A stretch of 64,000 nucleotides of DNA from Musa acuminata AAA Group (Eukaryota > Streptophyta > Magnoliopsida > Zingiberales > Musaceae). Under the pieces are notes generated by a model that worked only from the letters and a program-made list of their open reading frames with translations, was not told where the DNA came from and did not search any database. Both the position numbers and the translations under genes were made by a program. Of the stretch, positions 49,678 to 59,801 are shown piece after piece. Numbering within the stretch: the first letter of the stretch is position 1; each line of letters begins with the position of its first letter. The stretch lies in assembly GCF_036884655.1 (NCBI RefSeq), contig NC_088339.1, positions 20,248,001 through 20,312,000 of the forward strand, read 5' to 3'.

Positions 49678-51175
49678 TGTTGGGAAATCCTTGGGGGCGA
49701 CATCATATGTGCAGCGAAAGAACAAGAAAAATAAAATCCCCGATTCCCAAAGAAATGTTCGTCATCGTGCGAAGATTGGTACGCAAAAATCTGCGAAACA
49801 TGAAACTGCGTATAGAGTATATTGTGTTACCTAGGGAGATCGTATATCCCTGTTTCCTTGCAGATCCTTAGGAGAGGGTGAAGGAGGTCAAGCGTCCTCC
49901 TCTCTAGCGGTGATCCACACAGTAGGGTTGCGACGATGCTCCTCAAAACTCCAGACCTACTCTGAAGTGGAGATGGAGAGGAGAATTGGAAAAGGCAAAC
50001 AAAAGCTCTCTTGCCCATGGGGCTCTGAATCCCTCCTATTTATAGAGGTCCCCTATCAAACCCTAATGGGTCCTCCCCTAGTGGGTATTGGATCTGCATC
50101 CAATAAGACAAGGGCTCCGTCAGATATCTCATATCCGAACCTCTATTCATCGCAATGCCTACCATATGTGTGTGACCCTCTAGGCCCAATATCGAGCTGG
50201 CCGTGAGTCATACCTGTCAGAACTCCTTCTAACTCAGTGAATTATTATCTCTGTAATAATTCACTCGACTCATCGACTACGGACGTACTAGGCCACTACG
50301 CCATAGTCCCCAGATGATACATGGAATCCAATCCATTAAACCTATCTATCATAAGTTACCGTGTACCTATAGTCCCTCATCCATCTAATATACCAGAGAC
50401 CGTATATCGAGCATGGTGTTGTCAGACCCACACGGTTTCTTCTCGAGTCTCGCTCTAATCGGATTCTCCCGGAGAACTCTTTCTCTCTCAACTCGAATGA
50501 TCCTGGCCAGGGATTTGTCTGAGCAAGAACACATGGGATATTCCTCTCATGACGCCGAGAGTGGATGATCCTCTATCGACACTCAATAGCCCTCGTAAGG
50601 TCGACTACCACTCCCAATGACCAGCTGTACTAAATCTGGGACAGCCAAACCTATAAGTCTGGTATCAAAGAGTGGAGCACTCATACAGGACATCCTTGGT
50701 GTCTCAAGTCTAAGGACCAGATACACCACTAGGACTACGGAATCGCTGTCTGACAATAAGGCATCATCAACCATCTAGCATTCCGTAAGCGGATCAATCA
50801 GTGAACTCATTCTCCAATGAGGACCTGTACTGTATCCCTAGTGTCCCCACACAAGCAGCTATGAGACCAGCTGCATCCATCATATGGACGGGTATACAGC
50901 ACACCAGTCTGTCTGGTTATCACGATATCCCTCTCGAGTAACCTATGACCGGGATTATTTAGGATATGTGTTTAAAGGTGAATCGAACTCACTATCGTGA
51001 TCTCATCACGATCCGATTCCCATTGCACAAATTCAAGGACATCACAATATATGTATGCATTTATGCAATAGTTATAAAGTGATATATGCCAAAATATAAT
51101 AAGCAAAAAGATTCTATATTAAGTCACACGTGCCATCACTCATGTGATTGACTTGCTGGGCACCTATGACTAGCA
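49678..51175 (-). repeat. solo LTR of the same family nested in the leader
   Basis: 1498 bp, starting tgttgggaaatcc and ending gactagca, nearly identical to the two LTRs of the host element. It is flanked by perfect 5-bp duplications cgcag (49673-49677 and 51176-51180). There is no PBS or purine tract beside it and the host leader resumes on both sides, so it is a product of LTR-LTR recombination of a separate insertion. Confidence 0.92.
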
Positions 51176-51515
51176 CGCAGGCGGTGCTATCTCACCAGGC
51201 GACCGCCCCTTAGGGGGGGTTTCGCCCGCAGGAGCAGTGGCGGCGGGCGCCGCTGCCCTGCGGCGCCTCTGCCCGTGGGCTGCCAGCCCCGCCGGCAGCA
51301 AGCCTGCTGCAAGCAGGCCCCCGTCCGGCTGCAGCAGACGCAGCCCCTGTGTTGCCCGCCTTCGGCTGCGCTACACGCACGCAGATCGAGGGCAATAACT
51401 ATTGCTGCCCTTCCTTGTTTTTGCGTCAACAATTTTGACCTCAAAATTCTTCCTAAACGCAACACACGCGGTTCAAAACCAATCATTCGCACGAGCAACC
51501 TAGCTCTAATACCAC
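51176..51515 (-). other. copia 5' leader, outer part, next to the PBS
   Basis: GC-rich leader (ccgccg/gcaggc words to about 51380), then a segment (51390-51501) homologous in reverse complement to the + element leader at 41932-42060. The PBS closes the leader at 51503-51514. Confidence 0.75.
51503..51514 (-). promoter_or_regulatory. primer-binding site of the minus-strand copia element
   Basis: Minus strand TGGTATTAGAGC, one base inside the LTR at 51516; one base differs from the TGGTATCAGAGC of the + element. Confidence 0.85.
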
Positions 51516-53014
51516 TATTGGGAAATCCTTGGGGGCGACATCATATGCACAGCGGAAGAACAAGAAAAACAAAATCCTCGATTCCCTAAGAGATGTTTGT
51601 CATTGTACGAAGATTGGTAAGCAAAAATCCGCGAAACATGAAACTGCGTATATAGTAGATTGTGTTACCAAGGGAGATCGTATATCCATGTTTCCTTGCA
51701 GATCCTTCGAAGAGGGTGAAGGAGGTCAAGCGTCCTCCTCTCTAGCGGTGATCCACACAACAGGGTTACGACGACGCTCCTCAAAACTTCAAACCTACTC
51801 TGAGGTGGAGATTGAGAGGAGAATAGGAAAAGGCAAACAAAAGCTCTCTAGCCCATGGGGCTCTGAATCCCTCCTATTTATAGAGGTCCCCTGTCAAACC
51901 CTAATGGGTCCTCCCCTAGTGGGTATTGGATCTGCATCTAATAAGACAAGGGCTCCGTCGGATATCTCATATCCGAACCTCTATTCATGGCAATGCCTAC
52001 CATATGTGTGTGACCCTCTAGGCCCAATATCGAGCTGGCCGTGAGTCATACCTGTCAGAACTCCTTCTAACTCAGTAAATTATTATCTCTGTAATAATTC
52101 ACTCGACTCATCGACTACGGACGTACTAGGCCACTACGCCATAGTCCCCAAACGATACAGGGGAATCCAATCCATTGGACCTGTTTGTCCTCAGTTACCG
52201 TGTACCTATAGTCCCTCATCCATCTAATATACCAGAGACCGTATATCGAGCATGGTGTTGTCAGACCCACACGGTTTCTTCTCGAGTCTCGCTCTAATCG
52301 GATTCTCCCGGAGAACTCTTTCTGTCTCAACCCGAATAACCCTGGCCAGGGATTTGTCTGAGCAAGAATACATGGGATATTCCTCTCATGACGCTGAGAG
52401 TGGATGATCCTCTATCGACACTCAATAGCCCTCGTAAGGTCGACTACCACTCTCAATGACCAGTTGTACTAGATCTGGGACAGCCAAACCTCTAAGTCTG
52501 GTATCAAAGAGTGGAGCACTCATACAGGACATCCTTGGTGTCTCAAGTCTAAGGACCAGATACACCACTAGGACTACGGAATCACTATCTGACAATAAGG
52601 CATCATCAACCATCCAGCATTCCGTAAGCGGATCAATCAGTGAACTCATTCTCCAATGAGCACCTGTACTGTATCCCTAGTGTCCCTACACAAGCAGCTA
52701 TGAGACCAGCTGCATCCATTATATGGACAGGTATACAGCACACCAGTCTATCCGGTTATCACGATATCCCTCTCGAGTAACCTATGACCGGGATTATTTA
52801 GGATATGTGTTTAAAGGTGAATCGATCTCATTATCGTGATCTCATCACGATCTGATTCCCATTGCACAAATCCAAGGACATCACAATATATGTATGCATT
52901 TATGCAATAATTATAAAGTGATATATACTAAAATATAATTAGTAAAAAGATTCTATATTAAGTCACACGTGCCATCACTCACGTGATTGGCTTGCTGGAC
53001 ACTTATGACTAGCA
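51516..53014 (-). repeat. 5' LTR of the minus-strand copia element
   Basis: 1499 bp, collinear with 42799-44297. Its end beside the PBS has changed from tgttggg to tattggg, and the other end is gactagca. Differences from the partner LTR are scattered, so insertion is not very recent. Confidence 0.92.
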
Positions 53015-53267
53015 ATCGCTGCCTGCAAGGGACGGCACATGTAGGAACAACGCCGTTCGCGGGCAGAAGCACCTGCCGACAAGGGCAACAAGCAAAGGGA
53101 AAAGGAGGGTTAGGGTTTTATTGAGCAAAAGATAATTTTATCCTTTAAAATTTTTGAAATTCTAAGTGTTGTCTTTTGTCCAAATTATGAAAATACCCCT
53201 TATAATTTAAAAAATTTCATACATATCCCTAATTTTAAAAAATATTTATTAATTAAAAATTTAATTG

Positions 53268-53316
<49 letters not shown>

Positions 53317-54420
53317 GGTCCTACATGATGCTGATGTGTATATATGATATATGATATGTGGATAGATGATCATTTGTGATGTGTGTACTTGTGATTATTA
53401 TTATTGGGGCTTTTGAGCCTCCATTTTTTTTCTTGTTTTTTGTCGGCCTATGTGCCTATGAGTAAGTTGTAATCACACGAGAAGACACAGCTAGAGCATG
53501 GAAGCAATAGCGGGACCCACGAGGTTGAGACGGGTGATTACGATGTATGGAGATGTGTCGAGATGCCGACGGAACCGATGAGGACGAGATGGATGATCAT
53601 AGGGATGGAGATGTACCGTTGCACACATAGATCTTGATGTGAGTGATTAGGCCCATTGGCTCAGGCCTGATCACATTAGGCTTTGGTCCATGATCATCTG
53701 GTGTGATTGCTCATGTGATGTGTGATTACTTGTACACCTACTAGATATGTATATATATTTGCATACGATGTAGATATATATTAAATTTGTATGTGTGTGA
53801 CATATCATATTGGGAGACCAAATCAAAGAAACCCCTCTCTCGATAATATTAAGTCGGTAAACATAAGACAATTAGATTGACCCACGTGGCCTTCCATCAT
53901 TATAGGTAGGGACTGATTCTTAATGTATGTTGAGTTGGTTGAGTCCCTCGAGGCTCACCTATATTGTGATTCGCTATCTTGCCTATAAGATAGAGATGTC
54001 ACCGGTGACATAAGGACATGGTATGCTTGGTCGAGTCCCTCGAGGGTATATCATTGAATTAGACTCATCTTATAACGATGGTGTTGACTTAACTGAATAT
54101 CATGATTGGTCCAGTCCCTCGAGACCATAGTGGTTCGGACGCCGAATAGGACGGGAATCAAAGGAGTTGTGATTGGCAAGAGTTGACTATATTTTAGGCT
54201 TAGTGTGATTGGTCGAGTCCCTCGATGTTTCACTAAGATGTTGATTGGATCCCGATCCCTACTAGAAGTTTGTCGGAGACTTTTGTTTCATGTGTTAAGG
54301 GTGTCGCGTGACACGCTAGTAAAATAGTGAGAAGATTAAGATAGAAGTTCATATCTAGATTGTTTATTTTTTGTAAAATCCGTATACATCTTTATTTTCA
54401 AAAAAATATCGCTTTTAAAT
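53015..54420 (+). other. leader of the old + strand copia element, resumed
   Basis: Directly continues the element interrupted at 42798. It has GC-rich tgcctgcaaggg words, an expanded ATT run (about 53270-53316), and then four gagtccctcgag words (about 53940, 54032, 54113 and 54215) that mirror those in the minus element leader. Confidence 0.75.
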
Positions 54421-54422
54421 CC

Positions 54423-55319
54423 CTTACGTGGTATACTTGATGTCAACTATCTCACTGGTCTGAATTATACGGACTGGCTCGGCAACTTGAGAATTTTCTC
54501 ATGGCGGAGATAATCGCATACGTCCTTGATACAATGATGCTTATGCCCGAGGAAGGGACAAGCAAGGATGAGATTGCTCACTACGTGAAGTACATAGATG
54601 ACTCCACTCTTGCTCAGTGTTACATGTTAGGCTCCATCACTCCGAGTTACAGAGATAGCATGGAAGGATGGATGTCAGATTCATTCTCCTACATGTCCAC
54701 AAACTGTCTGAGGAACAGGGAAGGACTTAACGATATGAGATATCTAAGAACTTCTTCTGCGCTAGGATGACTAAGGGGACACCGGTTCAAAACCATATCC
54801 TAAAGATGATTGAGTGGATAGAGAAACTCATAGGGTCTAGGAATGATCCTAGAGAATAACCTATGTGTGGATCTTATGCTTCAGTCCCTACTAGATTCTT
54901 TTTCACAGTTCATAATTAATTTTAATATGAACAAGCTTGAGGTGACTCTCCCGGAGCTCCTCAATATGTTAAGGGAGGCAAAGAGCACTATCAAGAAAGA
55001 GAAGTCAGTTCTCTATACTGGTGAGATCAGAAAGAAAAGAAAAGCAGAAAAGTCCCTTAAGAAGGGCAAGGGTAAGGGCAGATCGGGTAAAACAAAGGTT
55101 GGTAAGAAAGACCTAACAAAGAACAAAGGCCAATGCTTCCACTATGACAAAGATGGGCACTGGAAGAGGAACTGCAAAGAGTACCTTGTAGAGAGAGCGA
55201 AACAGAAACTTAGAGAAGCTACAGGTATATTCATGATCAGTCTCTATTTGTTAGACTCTTATGATAATGTATTGGTATTAGATATCAGTAATGCTTATCA
55301 TATCTGTAATTTGTTGTAG
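54423..55319 (+). pseudogene. copia gag remnant of the + strand element
   Basis: Pieces match the minus-strand gag: YVKYIDDSTLAQCYMLGS near 54580, [19 protein letters not shown] near 54860, [19 protein letters not shown] near 54930, then a Lys-rich tail and the knuckle [14 protein letters not shown] near 55135. At least two frameshifts interrupt the first half (around 54650 and 54780-54840) and no intact start is seen. The knuckle again has Tyr in place of the second Cys. The frame runs into the protease start ([14 protein letters not shown]), where the DTG motif has changed to DIS. Confidence 0.85.
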
Positions 55320-56385
55320 ATTTTAACAAAGCCTTAGAGATTGTCTAGAGGAATATTGCATAATGGTTTATTTATACTAGACACCGCTCCACATATCATG
55401 AATGTAAGTGTGTCCGAGAGGAAACGAGATGAGGTGAACAGTGTATACCTATGGCATTGTAGGCTAGGTCACATCCATAAGGGAAGGATTCAAAAGTTGC
55501 TAAAGGTTTAATATTTAGATATATTAGACTATGAGTCATATGTAACTTGCGAGCCTTGCTTTCATGAAAAACTAACCAACTCTCATTTTAGTGGAACTAG
55601 AGAGAGAGCCATTGATCTCTTGGAACTCATACAGTAATGTATGTGGATCCATATCAACTCATGTCATTGGTGGTTACTCCTACTTCTTTATCTTTATTGA
55701 TGATTTCTTAAGGTATGGACATGTGTACTTAATAAAGTACAAGTCTGAGGCATTTAAGAAATTCAGATAGTATAAGAATGAAGTGGAGAACCAGACTAGA
55801 AAGAGTATCAAGACTTTTTGATCAGATCGAAGAGGTGAGTACATCAGTACAGAGTTCACCCAGTTCCTCAAGGGCCATGAGATTATATCCCAATGGACAC
55901 CTTATTATACACCTCAGCTCAATGGTGTTTCTTGAGAACGAATACATTCATGGCGGAGATGGTGGGAGCTTAATAGAGTTAAGCAAGGTTGAAGAATCTA
56001 GCTTAAGCACTACTCCACAGCCCGAGTCTATTCAGGTACCTAGCACACAAGTTCTGACTTTACATAGGTTCAACGGAATATCCTATCCTCCTAAGAGATA
56101 TGTGGGACATATTAGAGGATGTGATGTTGAGGATATTGATCCTTAGACATATGAGGAGGCTATTACGAGTATGGACTCTGGGAAGTGTTAAGAAATCATG
56201 AATTCTAAGATTTGGAACCTAGTTAATGCATCCAAGGGTATTGTACCTGACGGTCGTAAGTAAGATAGAAATATATAAAATAAGACTAATAGTTAATGGG
56301 TATATCAAAAGTAAAGGATTGACTATGATAAAATCTTCTTAAAAATTCATCATAATTCTTTTGACTATCGTAGCATATGAGATCT
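55320..56385 (+). pseudogene. decayed protease/integrase/RT-start fragments of the + strand element
   Basis: Recognisable in broken frames are the pre-integrase segment (LWHCRLGHIHKGRIQKLL near 55450), integrase core pieces (YKSEAFKKF, QFLKGHEIISQWTPYYTPQL) and a linker (RYVGHIRGCDVEDIDP near 56100). About 400 bases are deleted around 55920 relative to the minus element, joining the core to the linker. Similarity ends near 56385 after the start of RT; many stops are present. Confidence 0.8.
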
Positions 56386-57802
56386 GATAGAGACTACAGC
56401 TGATGACGAGTTTTTTTTGTGGTATGTGCGGGAGTCGAAGAGGATGGATTTGGCGTTTGGTTGGGGTTGTTCAGGTTACAACTTCAACAGGTGCTCTGCA
56501 TGTTGGTGTTCTGGCGTTGTGAACAGGGCCTGCATGCAGTTGTGTTGATGCAGCAATATCTACTTGAATCAAACCTTGTGTCTTGTATGAAAGATGAAAT
56601 TAATTTGGTTGATGTTATGTATCTACAGTCCTCACTCCACATATTTACTGCAATCTATGTTGATGCTTCTTCTTTCTATCCCAACTTTGATCTCTCTAGG
56701 TTCCTCCTCAGCAACTTTTGTTGCATGGCCAAACTGGTGCATCAAATGATGAAAAGCTTACACTTTCCTACTATTTGTCGAAACATATCTCGAAAAGATA
56801 GATAGGAACATAAATAAATCATAGAAAATGATAATAGAGGAAAAAGAATATGAACCCTCAAGACTATAAACTTGTACTTATTGCCAGTCTCTCACAATCT
56901 CTCTCTAAATTTTTTAGCCTCTTTTAGTTTTTCTGTATCTTTCTTTCTTTTTCACTTGAATACTTCAACCAATTCGAGGGCTCATATCTTATTAAAGCTT
57001 TTAGGTCAATCTCATATCTAATCATAAAATTTAATTTAATATTCCGACAATATTCAATATCAACAGCATATGTTTCAGGCTTTCAGCTATTGAAAGTTGG
57101 AGCTTCTTAAACTCATAGCATAGTGATATGTATCCGAGATCTCTTGCGGCTGGTTGAGTCTCGTCATAACATCTGATAGATGATAGAGTTTATCTATACC
57201 ATGTATTGCTGCATGAAAGAAAAGCTGGAACCTATTGGCCATAAAACCTTGGCATGCATCAGTATCTAATTCTCAGTTTCTTAATCCAGTTTGTGACAAG
57301 CTTACAAGGAGTTTGTTGTTCAGCTTCAGATACTAATATTACTAGAATTTTATTCAAGAGAATCTGGATGAGTAGTACTTGATGATCTTCTACACAAATG
57401 ACTTGCCAATGCAGGAAGCTTTCAGTCTTTGAGAGGAGCACTTGTCTTGCACACTACAGAATGCAATTCCTGCAGTTCAAGCAAACACTTTCTTGAACTG
57501 TTTCACTGTCATGGATTCCTTCAGCCAGTGATGAATTCTTAGATATCTTCAAGGCACCTGAATCCAAATACTTCCCAGTGTGGTTGAACCTTTGATCTAA
57601 AATTTGCACTTTGGAACATGCATTCATGAGTTCCTAAACCCCTCTTCTTATTGGAATTACATTGCCAGTGCCAACTGCAACTGCAACTTGTTTCATCTCC
57701 ATCTCCGACATAGTCATGTCCTGCAGATTTGTGGGGTCCAAATAGGTTTAGTTTTAGTGAATGATCAGTGGTAAGTACAACACATTCTCCAAGTCAAGCA
57801 TT

Positions 57803-57966
57803 GCACCATTTTTATCTGGATTTTCCCTATCCAGGCTGCAAGAAATTGTGATTCAACTCTGTCAGGATAATTACTACACTGCATTGCACCATTTTTATCT
57901 GGATTTTCCCTATCCAGGCTGCAAGAAATTGTGATTGAACTCTGTCAGGATAATTACTACACTGCA
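57803..57966. repeat. 82-bp tandem duplication
   Basis: The unit starting ttgcaccatttttatctgg and ending gataattactacactgca is present twice in a row with one visible difference (gattcaactc versus gattgaactc). Confidence 0.92.
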
Positions 57967-58024
57967 TTGCACAGAAGAGGGCCTAATTGGATATCAACAT
58001 AGTAAGATAAAAAAAATCTAAAAA

Positions 58025-58105
58025 ACCTTGTTTGGTAAACCTCAAGTTATTTGGGAGCTGATCAGCAGAATGGAGTTGTTTGGTAAACCTCAAGTTATTT
58101 GGGGC
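58025..58105. repeat. 49-bp-spaced direct repeat
   Basis: The word ttgtttggtaaacctcaagt followed by tatttggg occurs at about 58027 and again at about 58076. It lies immediately after the 82-bp duplication, and the words attactacactg and cagcagaatggag recur between them, so the locus has suffered several local duplications. Confidence 0.8.
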
Positions 58106-59453
58106 CTAATTACTACACTGCTCAGCAGAATGGAGAGATAGAGTCTTTTGTCAGTAAGCCAGAGATACAAAAAATCTAAAAGCCTAACTCTTTGCCATTG
58201 TTCTCTATCTGAATCTAATTTTGTCATGATGCTAGATCACATAAAAATAGTTTAAATCTGGATTTCTCTGCCTCTGTAAGTTTAGAACTGATCCATATGA
58301 ACTAAAAAAAAGAAAAGATAAACTATGTGAATTGCTTAAAAATTCTACAATTTGTTACTCAGAGCTCAACGATGAAAAAAGATCAAATAGCCGCATTATG
58401 AGAATATATGGAAAGAATTAAAAAAACAAAAAACTACTGGATCCGGCAATAATTCTGCTGCAATTTTCAACAGAAATTTCTTCACATAAAAGCTTAAAGA
58501 TGCTGATGAGAATGGAAAGTGATCCACCAAGTATGAAAAGGTCAGAGATGGTTCAACTGCTGGACTACTTTTTCTAGCTCCATGTGAGTCAAATAGTGTC
58601 CTAATCCAAGCTTTGTTTGATTGATACTTGATACTAGAAAACTTTGACAGAAGATTGCTTTTGTGTGAAGTCATTATGTAACGAAATAATCTTCATGAAG
58701 TGATAAACTATATTGCTCATCTCATAGGCTAAATAAATAAATCATAATACCTTTGAAAGGAAAAAAAATAAACTCAAACCTTTTCTTCCCATTTTCTCTC
58801 TTTTCTTTTTCTTTGTTGCATGAGTTTTTAGTTTCACATGTAATAGTAAAAAAGTCTAGCTCTCTTATATTAACCGCCTCTCATCTAATCTAAATGATAT
58901 GCTATGCAATAATATTATTGTCTAAATATTTCATGATATTAAAAATATAAATCAGATAATAATACATGTCTTATTTACTGACCTAAGTTTTTAGATGCAG
59001 TGATAGTAATAAATATGACAATAATCCATATCAAGCATGCAGAATCAATCCTATGCAAACCTTTTTCTTTTTTTTTTTCAAGAAGAAAAACTAATATTTG
59101 ATGAGTAAAATGATTATAGCAGACTCCATTCGTATCAGTGCGAATCAAAAAAATTGAAATCAAGAGATAAGTTATCCTACAAAAACAAAATCTGAAATGT
59201 GTCTACTAACAGAATTAGGAAACCATTTTACAGGTACGTTTTCTTCTCTAGAAAAATGAAATATAAATAAACATATCCAAATTACTCAAATCAAATTCCG
59301 ATGTTGCAAATTTTCCACAGGACAAAACCCCAATTCTTTGGTCACAACTCCTGTCCTAAATTACACACCCAACCATCACTCAACCTTTTTAGTTAGCCTT
59401 CCTTCTGAGTGGGAGTGTGGAAAAAGGCTGGACTTTTCCTTCCCAACCCGCAA

Positions 59454-59801
59454 ATGGCGAAGCTGATGCAAAGCATCCGCCTTTTGGTCGCCCTCGTCCT
59501 CCTCGCCCGGGCTGCCGCCGGGGAGGCGGGGGCCGAGCTGCCGCTCGGCTGGATCCCCTCCTCCCTCTCCGGCTGCCGCGGCACTATCGCGGAATGCCTC
59601 GCCGGGGAGGAATTCGATCTCGGATCTGAGGCAGGCCGCCGCATCCTCGCCACCTCCAGCTACATCAGCTACGGTGCCCTCAAGCGCGACACCGTGCCTT
59701 GCTCCCGTCGCGGCGCCTCCTACTACAACTGCCGCCCCGGCGCCCAGGCCAACCCCTACTCCCGCAGCTGCTCCGCCATCACCCAGTGCCGCGGTGGATG
59801 A
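59454..59801 (+). CDS. rapid alkalinization factor (RALF) peptide precursor
   Basis: An intronless 115-residue precursor. A signal peptide spans about residues 1-22 (LLVALVLLARAAAG). The propeptide is followed by the site RRIL near residue 62, the recognition form for subtilase S1P cleavage of RALF precursors. The mature hormone follows: ATSSYISYGALKRDTVPC and on to QCRGG, with the YISYGAL receptor-activating motif and four cysteines (VPCSR, YNCRP, RSCSA, TQCRG) in the spacing that makes two disulfides. RALFs are secreted, signal through FERONIA-type receptor kinases with LLG co-receptors, and raise apoplastic pH, restraining growth. The ATG at 59454 is preferred over an in-frame ATG at 59409 because the latter would place charged residues before the signal peptide. 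Strong GC bias relative to the AT-rich flanks is typical of monocot genes. Confidence 0.95.
   Translation: MAKLMQSIRLLVALVLLARAAAGEAGAELPLGWIPSSLSGCRGTIAECLAGEEFDLGSEAGRRILATSSYISYGALKRDTVPCSRRGASYYNCRPGAQANPYSRSCSAITQCRGG

Larger units (their letters stand above)
42799..53014 (-). mobile_element. full-length (10.2 kb) Ty1/copia retrotransposon carrying a solo LTR
   Basis: The 3' LTR is 42799-44297 and the 5' LTR 51516-53014 (each 1499 bp, TG...CA on the read strand). The PBS lies beside the 5' LTR and a purine-rich stretch (minus strand AAGTGGAAAAT) beside the 3' LTR. Flanking bases are atcgt (42794-42798) and atcgc (53015-53019), a TSD with one change. Internal order on the minus strand is leader, gag, protease, integrase, reverse transcriptase, RNase H, the copia order. 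A same-family solo LTR sits in the leader. Several nonsense and frameshift mutations make it inactive. Confidence 0.92.
41089..56385 (+). mobile_element. old, broken + strand Ty1/copia element hosting younger insertions
   Basis: The order is an LTR-derived left end (41089-41918), a PBS (41920-41931), leader sequence 41932-42798 (interrupted by a TRIM), then a 10.2-kb same-family insertion (42799-53014). The leader resumes at 53015 and continues to about 54420, followed by gag and pol fragments to about 56385. The leader fragments on either side of the insertion are homologous to the two parts of the minus element's own leader, which shows they were once joined. Reverse transcriptase core, RNase H and a 3' LTR are missing, so the right end is truncated and no TSD can be read. 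Confidence 0.8.
56386..59453. other. intergenic region with tandem duplications and a weak minus-strand coding-like patch
   Basis: No recognised gene. A 128-codon + frame at 56419-56805 has no domain and follows the retroelement break. On the minus strand, 57460-57700 reads as a coding-like but broken stretch (VAVAVGTGNVIPIRRGV, stop, then ELMNACSKVQILDQRF and later LNCRNC), possibly the end of a lost gene. Two duplications are listed separately. A possible TATA-like ataaataaacat lies near 59270, before the RALF gene. Confidence 0.35.

Noticed and set aside
49678..51175. LTR of a second full element using LTR1 or LTR3
   Set aside because: It has perfect 5-bp TSDs of its own and no PBS or purine tract adjacent, so it is a solo LTR; the outer pair 42799/51516 fits the PBS and TSD.
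49520..51600. Open frames of about 80-170 codons repeated in the three LTRs
   Set aside because: They are chance frames in non-coding LTR sequence; the repetition reflects LTR copies, not a gene family.
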